From assembly GCA_030611265.1 (NCBI GenBank), contig JAUWQD010000004.1, forward strand, positions 24,801 through 88,800: DNA of 64,000 bases, given 5' to 3'. Position numbers and translations under genes: made by a program. Shown one piece after another: positions 18,284 through 27,700 of this stretch. Origin of the DNA: Methanosarcinaceae archaeon (GTDB lineage Archaea; Halobacteriota; Methanosarcinia; Methanosarcinales; Methanosarcinaceae). The notes below the pieces were generated by a model. It was not told the DNA's origin. It saw only the letters and a program-made list of their open reading frames with translations, and made no database searches. Position 1 is the first letter of the stretch. Every line of letters starts with the position of its first letter.

Positions 18284-20558
18284 CGGGATGATCCACTATT
18301 ACCGGCGTGCGATAGTAGATCAACAGTTCATTGTGGCACATAATGCACATCTTATTTTTGCCTGGATTTCCTCGACCCGGCAAGTAGAACTGGGTCTGTG
18401 CACCGAAAGTTTCCAGAATGTTTGAACTTCCATTACCACTATCTAATGTTCCATTCACGTTGTATGTATAGTTTATATTTTTAATATATTTAACATTTAA
18501 TAGTGGTACCTTATCCATCGTCCCCGGTGTGCTGATTAGTTCTCCGTGTCTTGTCATGGCTAAAGAGGGTGACCCATGTACATTGTGACAAGCTGTGCAG
18601 CTCATCTGCGAGTCACAGCTATTTTTCCAGTCATCAGCCGTGCTGTCCCAATCAGAATCCCAAGTTAGACCAGTTCCACACCATCCTAATCCCTTAATAT
18701 GAACTCGATGCTGGTTAGTTTCATTTCCATTTATATCCAAATTTCTTTCATTAAAGAAGTTTGTTTCCAAAGGATTTTTATAGAAATCGCCAGTACCGTA
18801 GTCGTTTCCGAACAGTTTGTATCTATCATGGCAGTCAAAGCACAGTGCAAAATTATTGTTGGTTTCATAAAAACGCTGTTCGGGGCCAATCCGTGGGATT
18901 TCCATCGGAGGAACAAGTTCCCCATTGACTTCAACACTTCTCAGACGATAGCCAGCCTGGTAATTGTCAAGACTGGCATTGTACGTTTGGGAAATTCCAT
19001 CAAAATGAGCACTGCTTATATTGTGGCAGTTATCACACGCAATTTTATGACCCGTTTCATAATATCCGTACTGTAAATCCGCTTTATATTGGAATTCCTT
19101 CTGGGTATCTGGCGCACAAGGCCATATGTTTCTTTTCTCCAGTTTAATGTACCGAACAGGAATGGCCATGTCCAGCCTGCTCTCATCCCATCCATCTTCT
19201 AAACCAGTCAGCCATGAAGGTTTAGTAAACATTACGCTTTGCCCAAGCAAAATACGGGTCCATTCTTCTAAATCATTGCTTCCATATACTAACCAGTGAA
19301 CGGTTGGAGGGAAGACTACATCTGTATTGTTTTCTGTATAAAGCCTGATATGAGAAACATCAACACTTTCACCTAAATCAAATACCACAGGTGTTTCAAT
19401 CTTACCCGCACTAATACCCGTACTAAGATTGTCATCTATTAATAATTCTGCGTTTACCATAGTAGTTTCTGCCTCAACGATAGCAACTGGAGTTTGCCAA
19501 TTCCCATCATCTTCAAGTATGTATTGGCCTACGATATTGGGCGCAGGCACAACTATCATTGCCGGTTCATCGTCGTGACATCCGGCACACCATTTATCCT
19601 TTCCGGATTGTAGGGTCGCACCCTCGCTATCATAGATGCCATAATTCCAGTTTTCCTTAGCACCGACATCCGCATCATTGATACCATTGATATATCCTCC
19701 AGCGCTGTGACAGTTGTCGCAGACATCTGTCTCTGAAAGGTCGTATGGTGATTCTCCGGTTCCTGATTTGAAATACGGGTAATTATCGGTATCATGGCAA
19801 TCATCGCAGGTGATATATGGACCTTTGAGATCGTCATTGTCGTTTTCTGTATGGGTTGAGTGGCTTTGAACGGTTCCTGCTCCTTCGCTGAATTTGTCTG
19901 GCTCGTATTCATATCCAAGATCGTGTCCGTGGCATACTTCACATGGACCACCATGTGCGAATTCGTCTTCATGTGAATGGCATTCGATACAGTTCGTACC
20001 AGCATAGTGTGGGTCAGGGTCTGGGTTTGTGCCGTTGTTCCGGTGGTGTCTTGTTTCGGTATGGCAGACCTCACAGACTCCATCATAAGTGATGTCGCCG
20101 TCCGCACATGAATTTGTTCCTACATCTGCAGTGAATATCACATCTTTAGGGCCACTGTTCGGGGTGTTGATCAGTTCAAATATCAGGTAAAGATTGGATG
20201 AACTTCCAGACATATCATGGCAGACCACACAATGGTCAACATGATGATATTCTGTAGAGGTGAGGCTTACTGATGCTACACTCATATCCTGTTGATTATT
20301 TTTTTTACGACCATTATTTGGGGTTTTGGTCTTCTCAGATATCGAGTTAAGATTTGATAACTCTCCACCATGATTATGGCAGAGTCTACAGTTGTCATCA
20401 CGATGATAATCTACCGAGACTAAGCTTGCTGATGCGGCACCCTTATCCGGTTGATTGTTCTGTTCATGAACAGGGTGGTGCTCGGCATTAACGATTACCG
20501 ATGATAGGGCGGTTATAATGAGAATTGATATAAGGATGTTTGAATATGGTTTTTTCAT
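18279..20558 (-). CDS. Secreted 12-heme cytochrome c with discoidin-like domain
   Basis: A 759-residue protein with an N-terminal signal (KKPYSNILISILIITALSSV, cleavage near VNA). I count twelve CxxCH heme sites: CRLCH, CVVCH, CEVCH, CIECH, CEVCH, CDDCH, CDNCH, CAGCH, CDNCH, CFDCH, CTACH, CIMCH. Between hemes 8 and 9 lies a heme-free domain of about 150 residues with LLIDDNLSTGISAGKIETPV, FDLGESVDVSHIRLYTENN and IPVRYIKLEKRN, typical of F5/8-type C (discoidin) sugar-binding modules. There is no C-terminal anchor. The protein should be exported and carry electrons outside the membrane. GGAG precedes ATG 20558. It is flanked by non-coding DNA on both sides, so no operon partner is evident. Confidence 0.9.
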   Translation of the reverse strand: MKKPYSNILISILIITALSSVIVNAEHHPVHEQNNQPDKGAASASLVSVDYHRDDNCRLCHNHGGELSNLNSISEKTKTPNNGRKKNNQQDMSVASVSLTSTEYHHVDHCVVCHDMSGSSSNLYLIFELINTPNSGPKDVIFTADVGTNSCADGDITYDGVCEVCHTETRHHRNNGTNPDPDPHYAGTNCIECHSHEDEFAHGGPCEVCHGHDLGYEYEPDKFSEGAGTVQSHSTHTENDNDDLKGPYITCDDCHDTDNYPYFKSGTGESPYDLSETDVCDNCHSAGGYINGINDADVGAKENWNYGIYDSEGATLQSGKDKWCAGCHDDEPAMIVVPAPNIVGQYILEDDGNWQTPVAIVEAETTMVNAELLIDDNLSTGISAGKIETPVVFDLGESVDVSHIRLYTENNTDVVFPPTVHWLVYGSNDLEEWTRILLGQSVMFTKPSWLTGLEDGWDESRLDMAIPVRYIKLEKRNIWPCAPDTQKEFQYKADLQYGYYETGHKIACDNCHNISSAHFDGISQTYNASLDNYQAGYRLRSVEVNGELVPPMEIPRIGPEQRFYETNNNFALCFDCHDRYKLFGNDYGTGDFYKNPLETNFFNERNLDINGNETNQHRVHIKGLGWCGTGLTWDSDWDSTADDWKNSCDSQMSCTACHNVHGSPSLAMTRHGELISTPGTMDKVPLLNVKYIKNINYTYNVNGTLDSGNGSSNILETFGAQTQFYLPGRGNPGKNKMCIMCHNELLIYYRTPVIVDHPE

Positions 20559-20829
20559 GTTTAATCTCCTGCTCAATTAGTGAATGATTAATAGATAATT
20601 AGATATTTAAATATTATATATATATATTGTGTTCCATCTTACAAAACTTTTTATAATTCCTGATTTTGTTATCTGGAAAGGCTCATTACATCATGGACTC
20701 ATCTAACGAATATTCCAAATGTCATCTAATATTGGCTTAATCTCTTCATTCAGACCATAACCAAATTCTTTTACCAGCACAGCAACATCCTGATCTTGTA
20801 CTTTCTAATTTACCTCCATTGGTGATCGG
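20559..20829. other. Cytochrome promoter region and decayed coding fragment
   Basis: AT-rich 20600-20630 (ATATTTAAATATTATATATA) is a likely TATA region for the cytochrome gene on the minus strand. At about 20700-20810 the minus strand reads VQDQDVAVLVKEFGYGLNEE then IKPILDDIWNIR before a stop; it has protein-like composition but no start, so it appears to be a remnant of an unrecognised gene. Confidence 0.4.
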
Positions 20830-21084
20830 TTAAGCCTTCCATTGATCAATTAACCTCTTCCGATTAACATTCGGGTCAAGCGCTTGACTTTGATACACCT
20901 CAAATAGCTCCATAAGACCCGCATCAATTTCCGCATGATCAAGAACAGCATCCAAAAGTCTATATGACTTTTTAGCAAATATCGTTGCCCATCTCAAGTG
21001 AGTATAACGAGGTGCATTTTCAAAATTTGCCGAAAAAACCAAGTAATAAACACATCTAGACACTATCAACGTCAATATCCTCAC
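20830..21084 (-). CDS. Hypothetical protein, 84 residues
   Basis: The frame begins MRILTLIVSRCVYYL and continues with an amphipathic helical region (RYTHLRWATIFAKKSYRLLD, then LDHAEIDAGLMELFEVYQSQ). The helical part looks like genuine protein; the first 20 residues less so, and the true start may be missing. No domain is recognised. With the fragment at 20700-20810 it may be part of one decayed gene. Confidence 0.35.
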   Translation of the reverse strand: MRILTLIVSRCVYYLVFSANFENAPRYTHLRWATIFAKKSYRLLDAVLDHAEIDAGLMELFEVYQSQALDPNVNRKRLIDQWKA

Positions 21085-21308
21085 TCATAAAAGAGCTTCC
21101 ACCACCTGTGGGTTTGAAGTTGATAATATGTCGATACCGTCTCTGCTTTTCAGTTCCTTAATAATAAATTACAAAAGAGTGAGTGGAGCAGATCAGAACG
21201 GACACCTGAGCAGGATGAAGGCGAGGGGAGTGGCAGGAGAGCTGAAGAAGGGATGGGCTGGAATTATCAATTAAAATTTAGTTTCAGAACATGAACACGT
21301 AATTTCAT

Positions 21309-23033
21309 TCATCTATTTTGTATAGGTTCGATCAATTTGAATGCATCTACATCAACCAACCCTTTATCAGTAATCTTAAGAGACGGAATAACAGGAAGTG
21401 AAAGGAATGACATCTGAATAAAAGGAGCTTCAAGTTTGCATCCCATCTTTTTCACTATGTGGTGCAATTCGTTTAGTTTTTTATCAACATCGTATGCACT
21501 TTCGGTGCTGAGAATACCTGCAAAAGGAAGATGAAGGTAGTCTATTACTCTCTCTTTTGCGACCACGATTCCTCCTTGCAGTTCCTTGATCTTGTTCGCA
21601 CATAATGCCATATCTTCAAAATTCGTACCTATGAGAATCACATTATGCGAGTCATGTGCCATACTTTGCCCTATTGCCCCTTCCTTTAGATCAAATCCCC
21701 GAACAAAGCCCCTGCCTATATTTCCCGATTTCCCGTGGCGCTCTACCACGGCAATAGCGAGAATGTCCTGCTCTATATCAGGCAGGACAGCTTGTCCATC
21801 AGTTTTTAATTCCACAATACTTCTATTTGTAATAAGCTGATGTGGCACAATCTCTATGATTTGAGCCGAGACTCTCTTTTTTTTGGATTTTATCATCAGT
21901 TCATCTGATTTTATTTTTTTGTATTTAATTGTTCTAAATACATAATCAGGATACTCGATTGCTTCAACTTTTGGGTTTAACCTGCCCCGAAATATTACAT
22001 TTTTTATCCTGAAAGCCTGCAAATCATCAATTATTACAAGATTCGCTCTTTTGCCTATGCTTACTGATCCTACAATCTGATCTATCCTGAAATGACGGGC
22101 TGTGTTGATAGTGGCCATAGAAATTGCCTGAATTGGATCTATTCCAAGCTTGATCGCTGCTCTAACGATCACGTCCATGTGTCCTTTAATAAGGTCACCT
22201 GAATGTTTGTCATCAGTTACGAAGAAGAAGTTTTCGAGGGATATTCCATCTCTTAGCAACTTTGGGATGAATTCATCAAGGCTTTTTGCAGCTGAGCCTT
22301 CCCGAAGCATGATCTTCATACCGAGGCGCGCTTTCTCAAGCATTTCATCATAGGTTACGGACTCATGGTCGCTTGAGATGCCGGCATTGAGGTATCCGAA
22401 CAATTCTTTATTTTGCATACCAGGACAGTGACCATCTACAACGAGTTTTTTCTCAATAGCAGCTGCGATCATTCCAAGTTTTTCAGTATTCCCTTGTAGC
22501 ACTTCAGAGTAATCCATCACCTCACCAAGCCCGACGACATATTTTTCATCCAGAAATTCTTTTATCTCTAAAAGACCGATCTTCGCACCTGATGTTTCAA
22601 GCGGACTTGAAGGCACACATGATGAAATAGTGACAAAAACATCGATTGGTAGCCTTTTTGCTTCCTGCATAACAAGCCGGATACCTTTTGTGCCTAGGAT
22701 ATTAGCTATTTCATGCGGATCAATGACAATACCAGTTGACCCATGGAGGATAGATTGTTTTGCAAATTGCGTGAGTGTTACCATGCTTGACTCAAAATGC
22801 ACATGCCCGTCGATCAATCCGGGACATACGTAATCATTTTTAATATCAATGATCTTTGTTTTATCACCTTTGAGTCCCTCTACATCACCTATGCCAGCGA
22901 TGAAACCTGAACTTATGGCAATATCACCTTTTGTTATCTCTTTTGTGTTGACATTCACAATTCTGCAATTTTCAAGTACAGTGTCAGCCTTAATTATGCC
23001 TTCACCCGCGAAGATCTTCTCTCTTAAAAACAT
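21309..23033 (-). CDS. ade: Adenine deaminase
   Basis: A 574-residue amidohydrolase converting adenine to hypoxanthine and ammonia. Hallmarks are the metal ligands in CPGLIDGHVHFESSMV (near residue 75), IDPHEIANILG, VDGHCPG (near 200), GISSDHESVTYDEM (near 215) and FVTDDKHSGDL (near 275), followed by the C-terminal domain with GIVVAKERVIDYLHLPFAGI. The length is normal for the family. It starts 12 bases after the stop of the tungsten oxidoreductase gene on the same strand, so the two are probably one transcript, which is a functionally odd pairing. Confidence 0.93.
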   Translation of the reverse strand: MFLREKIFAGEGIIKADTVLENCRIVNVNTKEITKGDIAISSGFIAGIGDVEGLKGDKTKIIDIKNDYVCPGLIDGHVHFESSMVTLTQFAKQSILHGSTGIVIDPHEIANILGTKGIRLVMQEAKRLPIDVFVTISSCVPSSPLETSGAKIGLLEIKEFLDEKYVVGLGEVMDYSEVLQGNTEKLGMIAAAIEKKLVVDGHCPGMQNKELFGYLNAGISSDHESVTYDEMLEKARLGMKIMLREGSAAKSLDEFIPKLLRDGISLENFFFVTDDKHSGDLIKGHMDVIVRAAIKLGIDPIQAISMATINTARHFRIDQIVGSVSIGKRANLVIIDDLQAFRIKNVIFRGRLNPKVEAIEYPDYVFRTIKYKKIKSDELMIKSKKKRVSAQIIEIVPHQLITNRSIVELKTDGQAVLPDIEQDILAIAVVERHGKSGNIGRGFVRGFDLKEGAIGQSMAHDSHNVILIGTNFEDMALCANKIKELQGGIVVAKERVIDYLHLPFAGILSTESAYDVDKKLNELHHIVKKMGCKLEAPFIQMSFLSLPVIPSLKITDKGLVDVDAFKLIEPIQNR

Positions 23034-23045
23034 ATTTATCTAGCA

Positions 23046-24992
23046 CTAAGCGCGTGCACCTCCATGTGGATACTTGTCCAAAGACCAGAGAGGCGGACCG
23101 TTCCATTCTGAATAGGGGCCGTGGGAAAATATCTCATCTGCCACATATTTCAACCCTATTTGCTCCAGCCGCTCCCGCATCGGGATACCTGTTGTGGGGT
23201 CATAGCCATGCGTTTTATAATATTCTGTGAGCATTTCTTCATGCTTCTTCAGTTCCTCTTTACCTTGTCGCGTCTCTTTAACATCAAGCTTCTGAGGCAG
23301 ACGATCATGCTTCTTCGTTATCCCCTGTCTGACATTGAAAGCTCTTTCCAGGGTAGATATCCTATCCGCTGCTTCCACAAGCCCGGTATCATCAAAATCC
23401 ACACCGGTTGCCGCCCTCAGCAGTTTTGTAAGGCCATTCCACAGCGGGTACTTCCACACAAGAGGCACGGCACATGCCCAACTATTGACCGCTCCTTTGC
23501 AACGACCTATCGAATCAGTAAGCGTTGTAGCCCTTTCAGAGATGGTAAGTCCCTCTACAGGATCCGGAGACATCTGGGGAGGTAACATTCTCATCTTTAC
23601 AAGCATTTGGAAGAGATCTGGTTCATTCTCTCCGTAAGCCCAGCTCCTTCCCCTGAGGTGGTCTGCGCCTCTTGTCGATGTTGCATGGGCAAGGGCAAAA
23701 AGCCCAGGGGGATGAGGCCCACGGGATAGACCTTTAACATGATAACAATAATCCATTGCTCCTTTTCCGATAATTTTTGCAAGGTTATACAGACCTTCGG
23801 CGACCAGGTTGCCAAAACCTTCTCTCAGTGCGATTCGATGGATCAGTTCTATCTGGGCATCCGCATTGTTCCAATCAAGCGACTGCCCGCCTGTGTCCTC
23901 TTTGGTAATAATTCCCCGCTCATAAAGCTCCTTAGTAAAAGCAATAGTATTACCGAGCCCTATAACGCACATTCCATATTTATCAGCGAGGTTTTCCATC
24001 TCCATTATTGCGATTGGGTCGATGATACCGCAGTTTGTGCCAAGGCAGTCAATACATTCGAACTCAAGGGCTGAGCCGATTTCACCAGCACACCTGCCAT
24101 CCGGGATCCTGTATACATCCTTACACTTAACTGGACAACCATAACAACCCGTTCTCCCTATTTCGTATTTCTTCCAGCCATCTGGCGCAAGATCATCCGG
24201 AATTTCATCGGCATCCAAGTGTTTCTTAAAATTCCTGTAACCCGGATGCCAGTACATCATACCAATATGTGTGCCATAAACGGCGATTGCCTTACGTTGC
24301 GTCCGGTCTTTTAAAAAGAACTTCATATCCTCGCGCGCCAGTTGCTTGAACTCATCTGGTCGTGCAAGTTTCACCTTACCTGTGCCCCTGACAGCGATTG
24401 ATTTAAGGTTTTTCGAGCCCCAAACGGCCCCGCTTCCCCGAGCTGCAGAAGCATACTTATCGACTATAGTGGATGCGAACCTGACCAGATTCTCTCCTGC
24501 TTGCCCTATTCCTGCCACACTTGTTTGTTTTCCATGCCTTTTTTGAAGTATGTCTGTTGTTTCCCAGGTTGTTTTTCCCCAGAGATCCGATGCATCTTTT
24601 AATTCGATGTTCTCATTGTCTATCCAGAGATACTTTGGGGAGCTTGCCCTTCCAGTGATCACTATCTGGTCATAACCCGCCCATTTCAAGAACGTCGCGA
24701 AAGATCCGCCAGCATTTCCATCACCAAGGATGCCGCTGTAGGGCGAAAGGGTACTCACCTCAAGCCGACTCGTAAGTCCCAGAGGAGTACCTGTGAGAGG
24801 TCCAGGAGCAAGGCACAGGACGTTTTCCGGGTCCAGTGGGTCTATGCCGTGTTTTACCTCATCGAAAAGTGTCTTTGAGTTCAAACCTCTGCCGCCTATG
24901 AAATCCCTCACGATCGTCTCGTTCAGCGGCTGTTTTGTGATCTCGTTTTTCGTGAGATCTATCCTCAGAATAGTCCCTCTCCATCCGTACAT
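23046..24992 (-). CDS. Tungsten-containing aldehyde:ferredoxin oxidoreductase
   Basis: A 648-residue AOR family protein: MYGWRGTILRIDLTK at the start, PGPLTGTPLGLTSRLEVST, GDGNAGGSFATFLKWAGYD, ARGSGAVWGSKNLKSIAVRG, then CYGCPVKCK (near residue 290) as three of the four [4Fe-4S] cysteines, and SIGRCK near residue 500 for the fourth. Such enzymes bind a bis-pterin tungsten cofactor and oxidise aldehydes to acids using ferredoxin. Residues 200-210 read VRGTGKVKLARPDEF as in other AORs. GGAGAATAAA precedes the ATG. The substrate class (AOR, GAPOR, FOR or WOR) cannot be fixed by eye. Confidence 0.93.
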   Translation of the reverse strand: MYGWRGTILRIDLTKNEITKQPLNETIVRDFIGGRGLNSKTLFDEVKHGIDPLDPENVLCLAPGPLTGTPLGLTSRLEVSTLSPYSGILGDGNAGGSFATFLKWAGYDQIVITGRASSPKYLWIDNENIELKDASDLWGKTTWETTDILQKRHGKQTSVAGIGQAGENLVRFASTIVDKYASAARGSGAVWGSKNLKSIAVRGTGKVKLARPDEFKQLAREDMKFFLKDRTQRKAIAVYGTHIGMMYWHPGYRNFKKHLDADEIPDDLAPDGWKKYEIGRTGCYGCPVKCKDVYRIPDGRCAGEIGSALEFECIDCLGTNCGIIDPIAIMEMENLADKYGMCVIGLGNTIAFTKELYERGIITKEDTGGQSLDWNNADAQIELIHRIALREGFGNLVAEGLYNLAKIIGKGAMDYCYHVKGLSRGPHPPGLFALAHATSTRGADHLRGRSWAYGENEPDLFQMLVKMRMLPPQMSPDPVEGLTISERATTLTDSIGRCKGAVNSWACAVPLVWKYPLWNGLTKLLRAATGVDFDDTGLVEAADRISTLERAFNVRQGITKKHDRLPQKLDVKETRQGKEELKKHEEMLTEYYKTHGYDPTTGIPMRERLEQIGLKYVADEIFSHGPYSEWNGPPLWSLDKYPHGGARA

Positions 24993-25372
24993 TTTATTCT
25001 CCTAATTCTCGGGCATATTTTGCATCTAAAACGCCGCGGAAGATGGTTGTAAAGCCCAGACAGTTATTTATCAGGTTTGGAAAATCGCTTCTGTTGCAAC
25101 GATGCGAGCTCCGGCTTCTTTGACTCCCCATGGCTATATCTCTCCGGTATCGGGTTTTTTGCACAGGCGAAAATCAAGCTATATCCCCAGCCATCTTTTC
25201 AAAACCCACTTCCTCGTTATTAGTAAATATATCTTGAATCACTATTAAAGGTTGACCATGAATTATTAAAAGTATGGGCAAACAAATGGACTTAAGGTTA
25301 GCACAAAAATATTTTGGCGGCTTGACTTATGACAGTTGGTGCACTGCAGAGAAAATATAGCATTGGGACTAC
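24993..25372. other. Intergenic region without a supported gene
   Basis: About 380 bases. The first ~40 bases hold the ribosome binding site and probable promoter of the AOR gene (minus strand). No frame of convincing composition and no clear repeat was found in the rest. Confidence 0.5.
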
Positions 25373-25600
25373 TTAAGAACTTATTTTCCAGATCGAAACG
25401 ATAAGGTCAATATATGAGCTAAATAGTTCAGACAGTGATCGACATACTGCACGGGGAAATGAATAATCATGTCGTAATTCGTTGTAAATCTGCGTTTGTA
25501 TTTGACGATTAAATGTCGATATGTATTCTTTGGAGATTTCTATTAACATTGCTGCCACCGAAACTGATTTGATGGAAAGGTATGATATTGTATTGGTCAA
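25373..25600 (-). CDS. Possible 75-residue hypothetical protein
   Basis: The frame from ATG 25600 contains a helical stretch, MLIEISKEYISTFNRQIQTQ then IYNELRHDYSFPRAVCRSLS, which reads like an N-terminal part of a larger protein (it faintly recalls the start of DUF1670 proteins, common in this archaeal order). It ends early with SIWKISS. It may be a gene stub; no ribosome binding site is clear. Confidence 0.3.
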   Translation of the reverse strand: MTNTISYLSIKSVSVAAMLIEISKEYISTFNRQIQTQIYNELRHDYSFPRAVCRSLSELFSSYIDLIVSIWKISS

Positions 25601-25642
25601 ATGGGAGTATTTAAATTAAGAGCGCATGATCGTATTTGAAGT

Positions 25643-25960
25643 ATGATAACAGATTCAACAATCCAGACTGCTGTGCAACGTCTCAGGAAGGCGGCATCAC
25701 CGGAAAAAATAATCCTGTTTGGCTCTTATGCCCGAGGTGAAGCCAACGAAGACAGCGATCTTGATTTTTTGGTAATCGAACATTCATTACAAAGTCAAAG
25801 GGCTGAAATGGTGAGACTGCGTGATGTATTGCGCCCCATGCGTATTCCTGTTGATGTGCTGGTGACCAGCGTTGAAAAGGTTCGGGAATGGGGAAATTTG
25901 CCGGGAACAGTACTTTATGAAGCATTGCATGAAGGGAAAGTAGTGTATGAATCCTCATGA
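25643..25960 (+). CDS. MNT-type nucleotidyltransferase (antitoxin of a HEPN/MNT pair)
   Basis: A 105-residue minimal nucleotidyltransferase with LFGSYARGEANEDSDLDFLV at residues ~25-44: the GS-x-ARG-x5-SDxD signature of pol-beta-fold MNT domains. In HEPN/MNT pairs this enzyme neutralises a HEPN ribonuclease by adding AMP groups. The usual HEPN gene should overlap its 3' end; here that partner is only a 14-residue stub at 25947. The ATG is at 25643 with TTGAAG upstream. Confidence 0.85.
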   Translation: MITDSTIQTAVQRLRKAASPEKIILFGSYARGEANEDSDLDFLVIEHSLQSQRAEMVRLRDVLRPMRIPVDVLVTSVEKVREWGNLPGTVLYEALHEGKVVYESS

Positions 25961-25991
25961 TGCCTTCGGACTCCAGAACCGAGGTCTGTAA
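25947..25991 (+). pseudogene. 5' stub of the HEPN partner gene
   Basis: ATG 25947 overlaps the end of the MNT gene, as in intact HEPN/MNT pairs, and opens MNPHDAFGLQNRGL before TAA. HEPN toxins of this class often start M(N/T)PxDpxxWL..A, so the first residues fit and the rest is lost. With the toxin gone the MNT gene is an orphan antitoxin. Confidence 0.45.
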
Positions 25992-26034
25992 CTGCAGAAG
26001 GAATTTCGGAAAAATTGGTGTTTTGCAACTATAC

Positions 26035-26150
26035 AATAGTTGTATGCAAAGTATCATACTCATCATACAACTTTTTTGCATGCAGTTCGAGGTAAAATGT
26101 TTCGCAATTATTAAATAGTTGTATGCAAAGTATGATACTTATGGTACAAC
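26035..26150. promoter_or_regulatory. Duplicated 37-bp promoter-like palindromic repeat
   Basis: AATAGTTGTATGCAAAGTAT occurs at 26035 and 26114; the copies continue CATACTCATCATACAAC and GATACTTATGGTACAAC. Each copy contains an inverted pair GTTGTATG / CATACAAC (imperfect in the second). The second copy carries the start codon of the DUF234 ATPase (ATG 26141), and TTAAATAG lies about 27 bases before that ATG, a TATA spacing that fits a leaderless transcript. The repeat may be an autoregulatory operator. Confidence 0.5.
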
Positions 26151-27514
26151 AATTTATCGACCGCGAATCTGAACTTGATTTTCTCAACCGCAAGTATGCT
26201 GAAAATTCCCCCCAAATGATTGTGCTCTATGGGAAAAGGAGAATTGGAAAAACCGAACTTACTAAAAAGTTCATGCAGGATAAAGAAGGGGTATACATCC
26301 TATGTACCAACGACAGCATGAAAGAGAATATCGAGGAAATGAAAGGTAAGTTTCGCAAGTTGACCGGAAAGGAGTATTTCTCAGATATTGATGTTTCATC
26401 TTTTTACGATCTGTTTAAGTATCTTTCACAGGAAATGGGTGACAAAAAAGCAGTAATTACAATTGATGAGTTCCCATATCTCATAGAACTGAATCGGGGC
26501 GTAGTTTCTGTGTTCCAGAAAATCTGGGATGAGCTGTTGGTTAACAATAATATATTCCTCATTATTTGTGGTTCATCAATGGGGATGATGGAAACTGAAG
26601 TTCTGGGCCATAAAAGTCCTCTTTATGGAAGGCGAACAGGAGAGTGGAATGTTAAGCCACTGATGTTCAAGCACATGAAACTTTTTTTTGATAATTATGA
26701 TACTGCAGATATGTTTAGGATCTGGGCAATATGTGGAGGTGTGCCTTATTATCTTCAAAAATTGGACGACTCCCTGACCGTTGATGAAAATATCAAGCAG
26801 ATGATCTTGAGAAAGGGAGAAATTCTCTATAATGAACCAAGGGTTTTACTAAGGGAAGAATTTAGGGAGCCTAAGGTCTATACACTTATACTCAAATACC
26901 TCTCACTGGGGTATAACACACAGGGGGAGATCTCATCTGCCACGGGCGTAGAGAAAGGAAATCTCTCAAAGTATCTTTCAGTGCTCGAAAATTTACATTT
27001 TATTGAGCATATATTGCCCCTTGGGAAGAGAAAACGTGGGATATATGAGATGAATGACCAATTCTTCAGGTTTTGGTTCAGGTTTGTTTATCCTAATATG
27101 TCAGATCTTGAGATTGGTTTGGTGGATGAGGTGTTTTTGCAAATCTCTGCTCAGCTCAACCCATATTACGGAAAAGAATTCGAACGTCTTGTTATTGAAC
27201 AGATACGTTTAAAGGAAATCCCGCTCCCATTTTCTTTTACTGAGGTTAGACGATGGTGGCACAAGGAGCAAGAGATCGATATTGTTGCTGTGAACCAAGA
27301 TACGAAGGAGATTCTTTTTGTTGAATGTAAATGGAAGGATCTGGATGAGCGAGATGCCGGCAGGGTACTTGCAAAACTTGAGAAAAAGTCCGATTATGTG
27401 CAGTGGAACAACGATTCACGTAAAGGATATTATGGGCTTGTTGCGAAAAAGATCGAAGGAAAAGAACACTTGCGTGAGAATGGGTATATGGTATTCGATC
27501 TTGATGATATGTAG
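26141..27514 (+). CDS. Archaeal ATPase with C-terminal DUF234 nuclease-like domain
   Basis: A 457-residue protein. The N-terminal STAND-like P-loop domain has FIDRESELDFLNRKY, the Walker A motif LYGKRRIGKTEL (near residue 33) and a Walker B region VITIDEFPYLIEL (near 115). A winged-helix region follows at about 240-300 (SLGYNTQGEISSATGVEKGN). The C-terminal DUF234 has FTEVRRWWHKEQEIDIVAVN and ILFVECKW, a PD-(D/E)xK-type core (D...ExK). This family is highly multiplied in archaea, often mobile, with unknown function. ATG 26141 was chosen for its TATA spacing; in-frame ATGs at 26123 and 26132 are possible. Confidence 0.82.
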   Translation: MVQQFIDRESELDFLNRKYAENSPQMIVLYGKRRIGKTELTKKFMQDKEGVYILCTNDSMKENIEEMKGKFRKLTGKEYFSDIDVSSFYDLFKYLSQEMGDKKAVITIDEFPYLIELNRGVVSVFQKIWDELLVNNNIFLIICGSSMGMMETEVLGHKSPLYGRRTGEWNVKPLMFKHMKLFFDNYDTADMFRIWAICGGVPYYLQKLDDSLTVDENIKQMILRKGEILYNEPRVLLREEFREPKVYTLILKYLSLGYNTQGEISSATGVEKGNLSKYLSVLENLHFIEHILPLGKRKRGIYEMNDQFFRFWFRFVYPNMSDLEIGLVDEVFLQISAQLNPYYGKEFERLVIEQIRLKEIPLPFSFTEVRRWWHKEQEIDIVAVNQDTKEILFVECKWKDLDERDAGRVLAKLEKKSDYVQWNNDSRKGYYGLVAKKIEGKEHLRENGYMVFDLDDM

Positions 27515-27700
27515 ATATCACGCGCATCATATCCATATAACTTCACGGCGGCATACAAACGCGCGCGTCTTTGATGTTTGTGTAGTTTCAAAAGCATTGT
27601 AGAATGAACTAATATGGATGATTTGTTTGTTGCGATAACTTTCACCCCGCTTGGCGCACATATATCTAACATTGTCTGTTTTTATAAAGGGGATTAAAGC

